From an uncultured Ruminococcus sp. (lineage in GTDB: Bacteria; Bacillota; Clostridia; Oscillospirales; Acutalibacteraceae), in NCBI GenBank assembly GCA_902762615.1, contig CACWOX010000001.1, forward strand, positions 186,001 to 250,000: DNA of 64,000 bases. Direction: 5' to 3'. The notes beneath the pieces were generated by a model. The model did no database searches. It was not told the DNA's origin and saw only the letters and a list, made by a program, of their open reading frames with translations. The translations under genes were made by a program, and so were the position numbers. This document shows, in pieces, positions 63,832-64,000 of the stretch; positions within the stretch are counted from its first letter, which is position 1, and the number at the start of each line of letters is the position of its first letter.

Positions 63832-64000
63832 TCACATAATACTGTATTGATCCGTGTTGTAATCAAGGATATAATCACCGGTCTTTTCATCAAAGCCGAC
63901 CACATATTTCCACTCTCTGATCAATACGTTATTGGCGTCTGTTCTGCCAAACAGACTTTTAATCTTTTTGCGATAAGGGTTTTCTCTCCACGCGGTGTTG
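63832..64000 (-). CDS. C-terminus of a second LRR-type paralog (cut by the window edge)
   Basis: Only the last 55 codons are inside the window. The sequence contains NPYRKKIKSLFG, REWKYVVGF and DYNTDQYSIM before a TGA stop at 63832, closely matching the end of the gene at 61848-63785 but with about ten extra residues (near GRTDANNVL) between the two halves. It is 46 nt upstream of that gene in the same direction, so they are tandem duplicates in one operon. Confidence 0.85.
   Translation of the reverse strand, partial: NTAWRENPYRKKIKSLFGRTDANNVLIREWKYVVGFDEKTGDYILDYNTDQYSIM

Overview
The window is a chromosomal stretch of a spore-forming, low-to-mid GC member of the Clostridia, most like a gut Oscillospirales/Ruminococcaceae. 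Evidence: a forespore sigma factor (sigG) and yunB, near-consensus sigma-A promoters (TTGACA-N17-TATAAT), strong GGAGG ribosome sites, frequent TTG/GTG starts, and starch/maltodextrin genes typical of gut Firmicutes. I see no rRNA, tRNA, phage, transposase or CRISPR array. This is core metabolism interleaved with a few accessory loci.

Layout. 1-1.5 kb: an XRE repressor divergent from a Cys-rich mini-protein across palindromic operators, then an amidase. 1.7-6.6 kb: lower glycolysis (pgk, tpiA, gpmI) and a HAD hydrolase. 6.6-10.4 kb: pyrC-pyrF plus a membrane-anchored GH3 glycosidase. 10.6-13.3 kb: a degenerate phosphoesterase and, upstream on the same strand, a 1.27-kb non-coding transcription unit with its own promoter and terminator. 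13.4-17.5 kb: DUF1292 gene, probable 6S RNA, pyrK-pyrD-ruvX-hemW. 17.5-20.2 kb: two membrane proteins and a polyprenyl-phosphate sugar transferase. 20.4-24.2 kb: heterodimeric ABC exporter. 24.5-28.8 kb: XRE-membrane regulator, CorC-type protein, glycosyltransferase, PduL phosphotransacylase, small membrane protein. 28.9-36 kb: single-chain purL, a fused Wzz/BY-kinase-like protein, a Cys-rich small protein, YihY. 36-43.8 kb: large diguanylate cyclase, sigG, tspO, ligA, yunB. 44-54 kb: malEFG importer (no ATPase gene), malQ-glgP and a divergent lipoprotein alpha-amylase, a coherent starch/maltodextrin module. 54-58 kb: potABCD polyamine importer. 58.6-61.8 kb: a small nucleotide-fold protein coupled to a MurD-like ligase, a YwaF-type membrane protein and a flavin reductase. 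61.8-64 kb: tandem membrane-anchored leucine-rich-repeat paralogs, the second cut by the window edge.

The best candidate for something undescribed is the non-coding unit at 11998-13268 (minus): a consensus sigma-A promoter with A-tract UP element, no usable ORF, strong purine bias, several hairpins, a possible H-type pseudoknot, and an intrinsic terminator. A second recurring theme is short tandem repeats of 7, 8 or 9 nt placed at the 3' ends of genes, three times arranged as inverted arrays.

All calls come from reading the sequence; no database search was possible.
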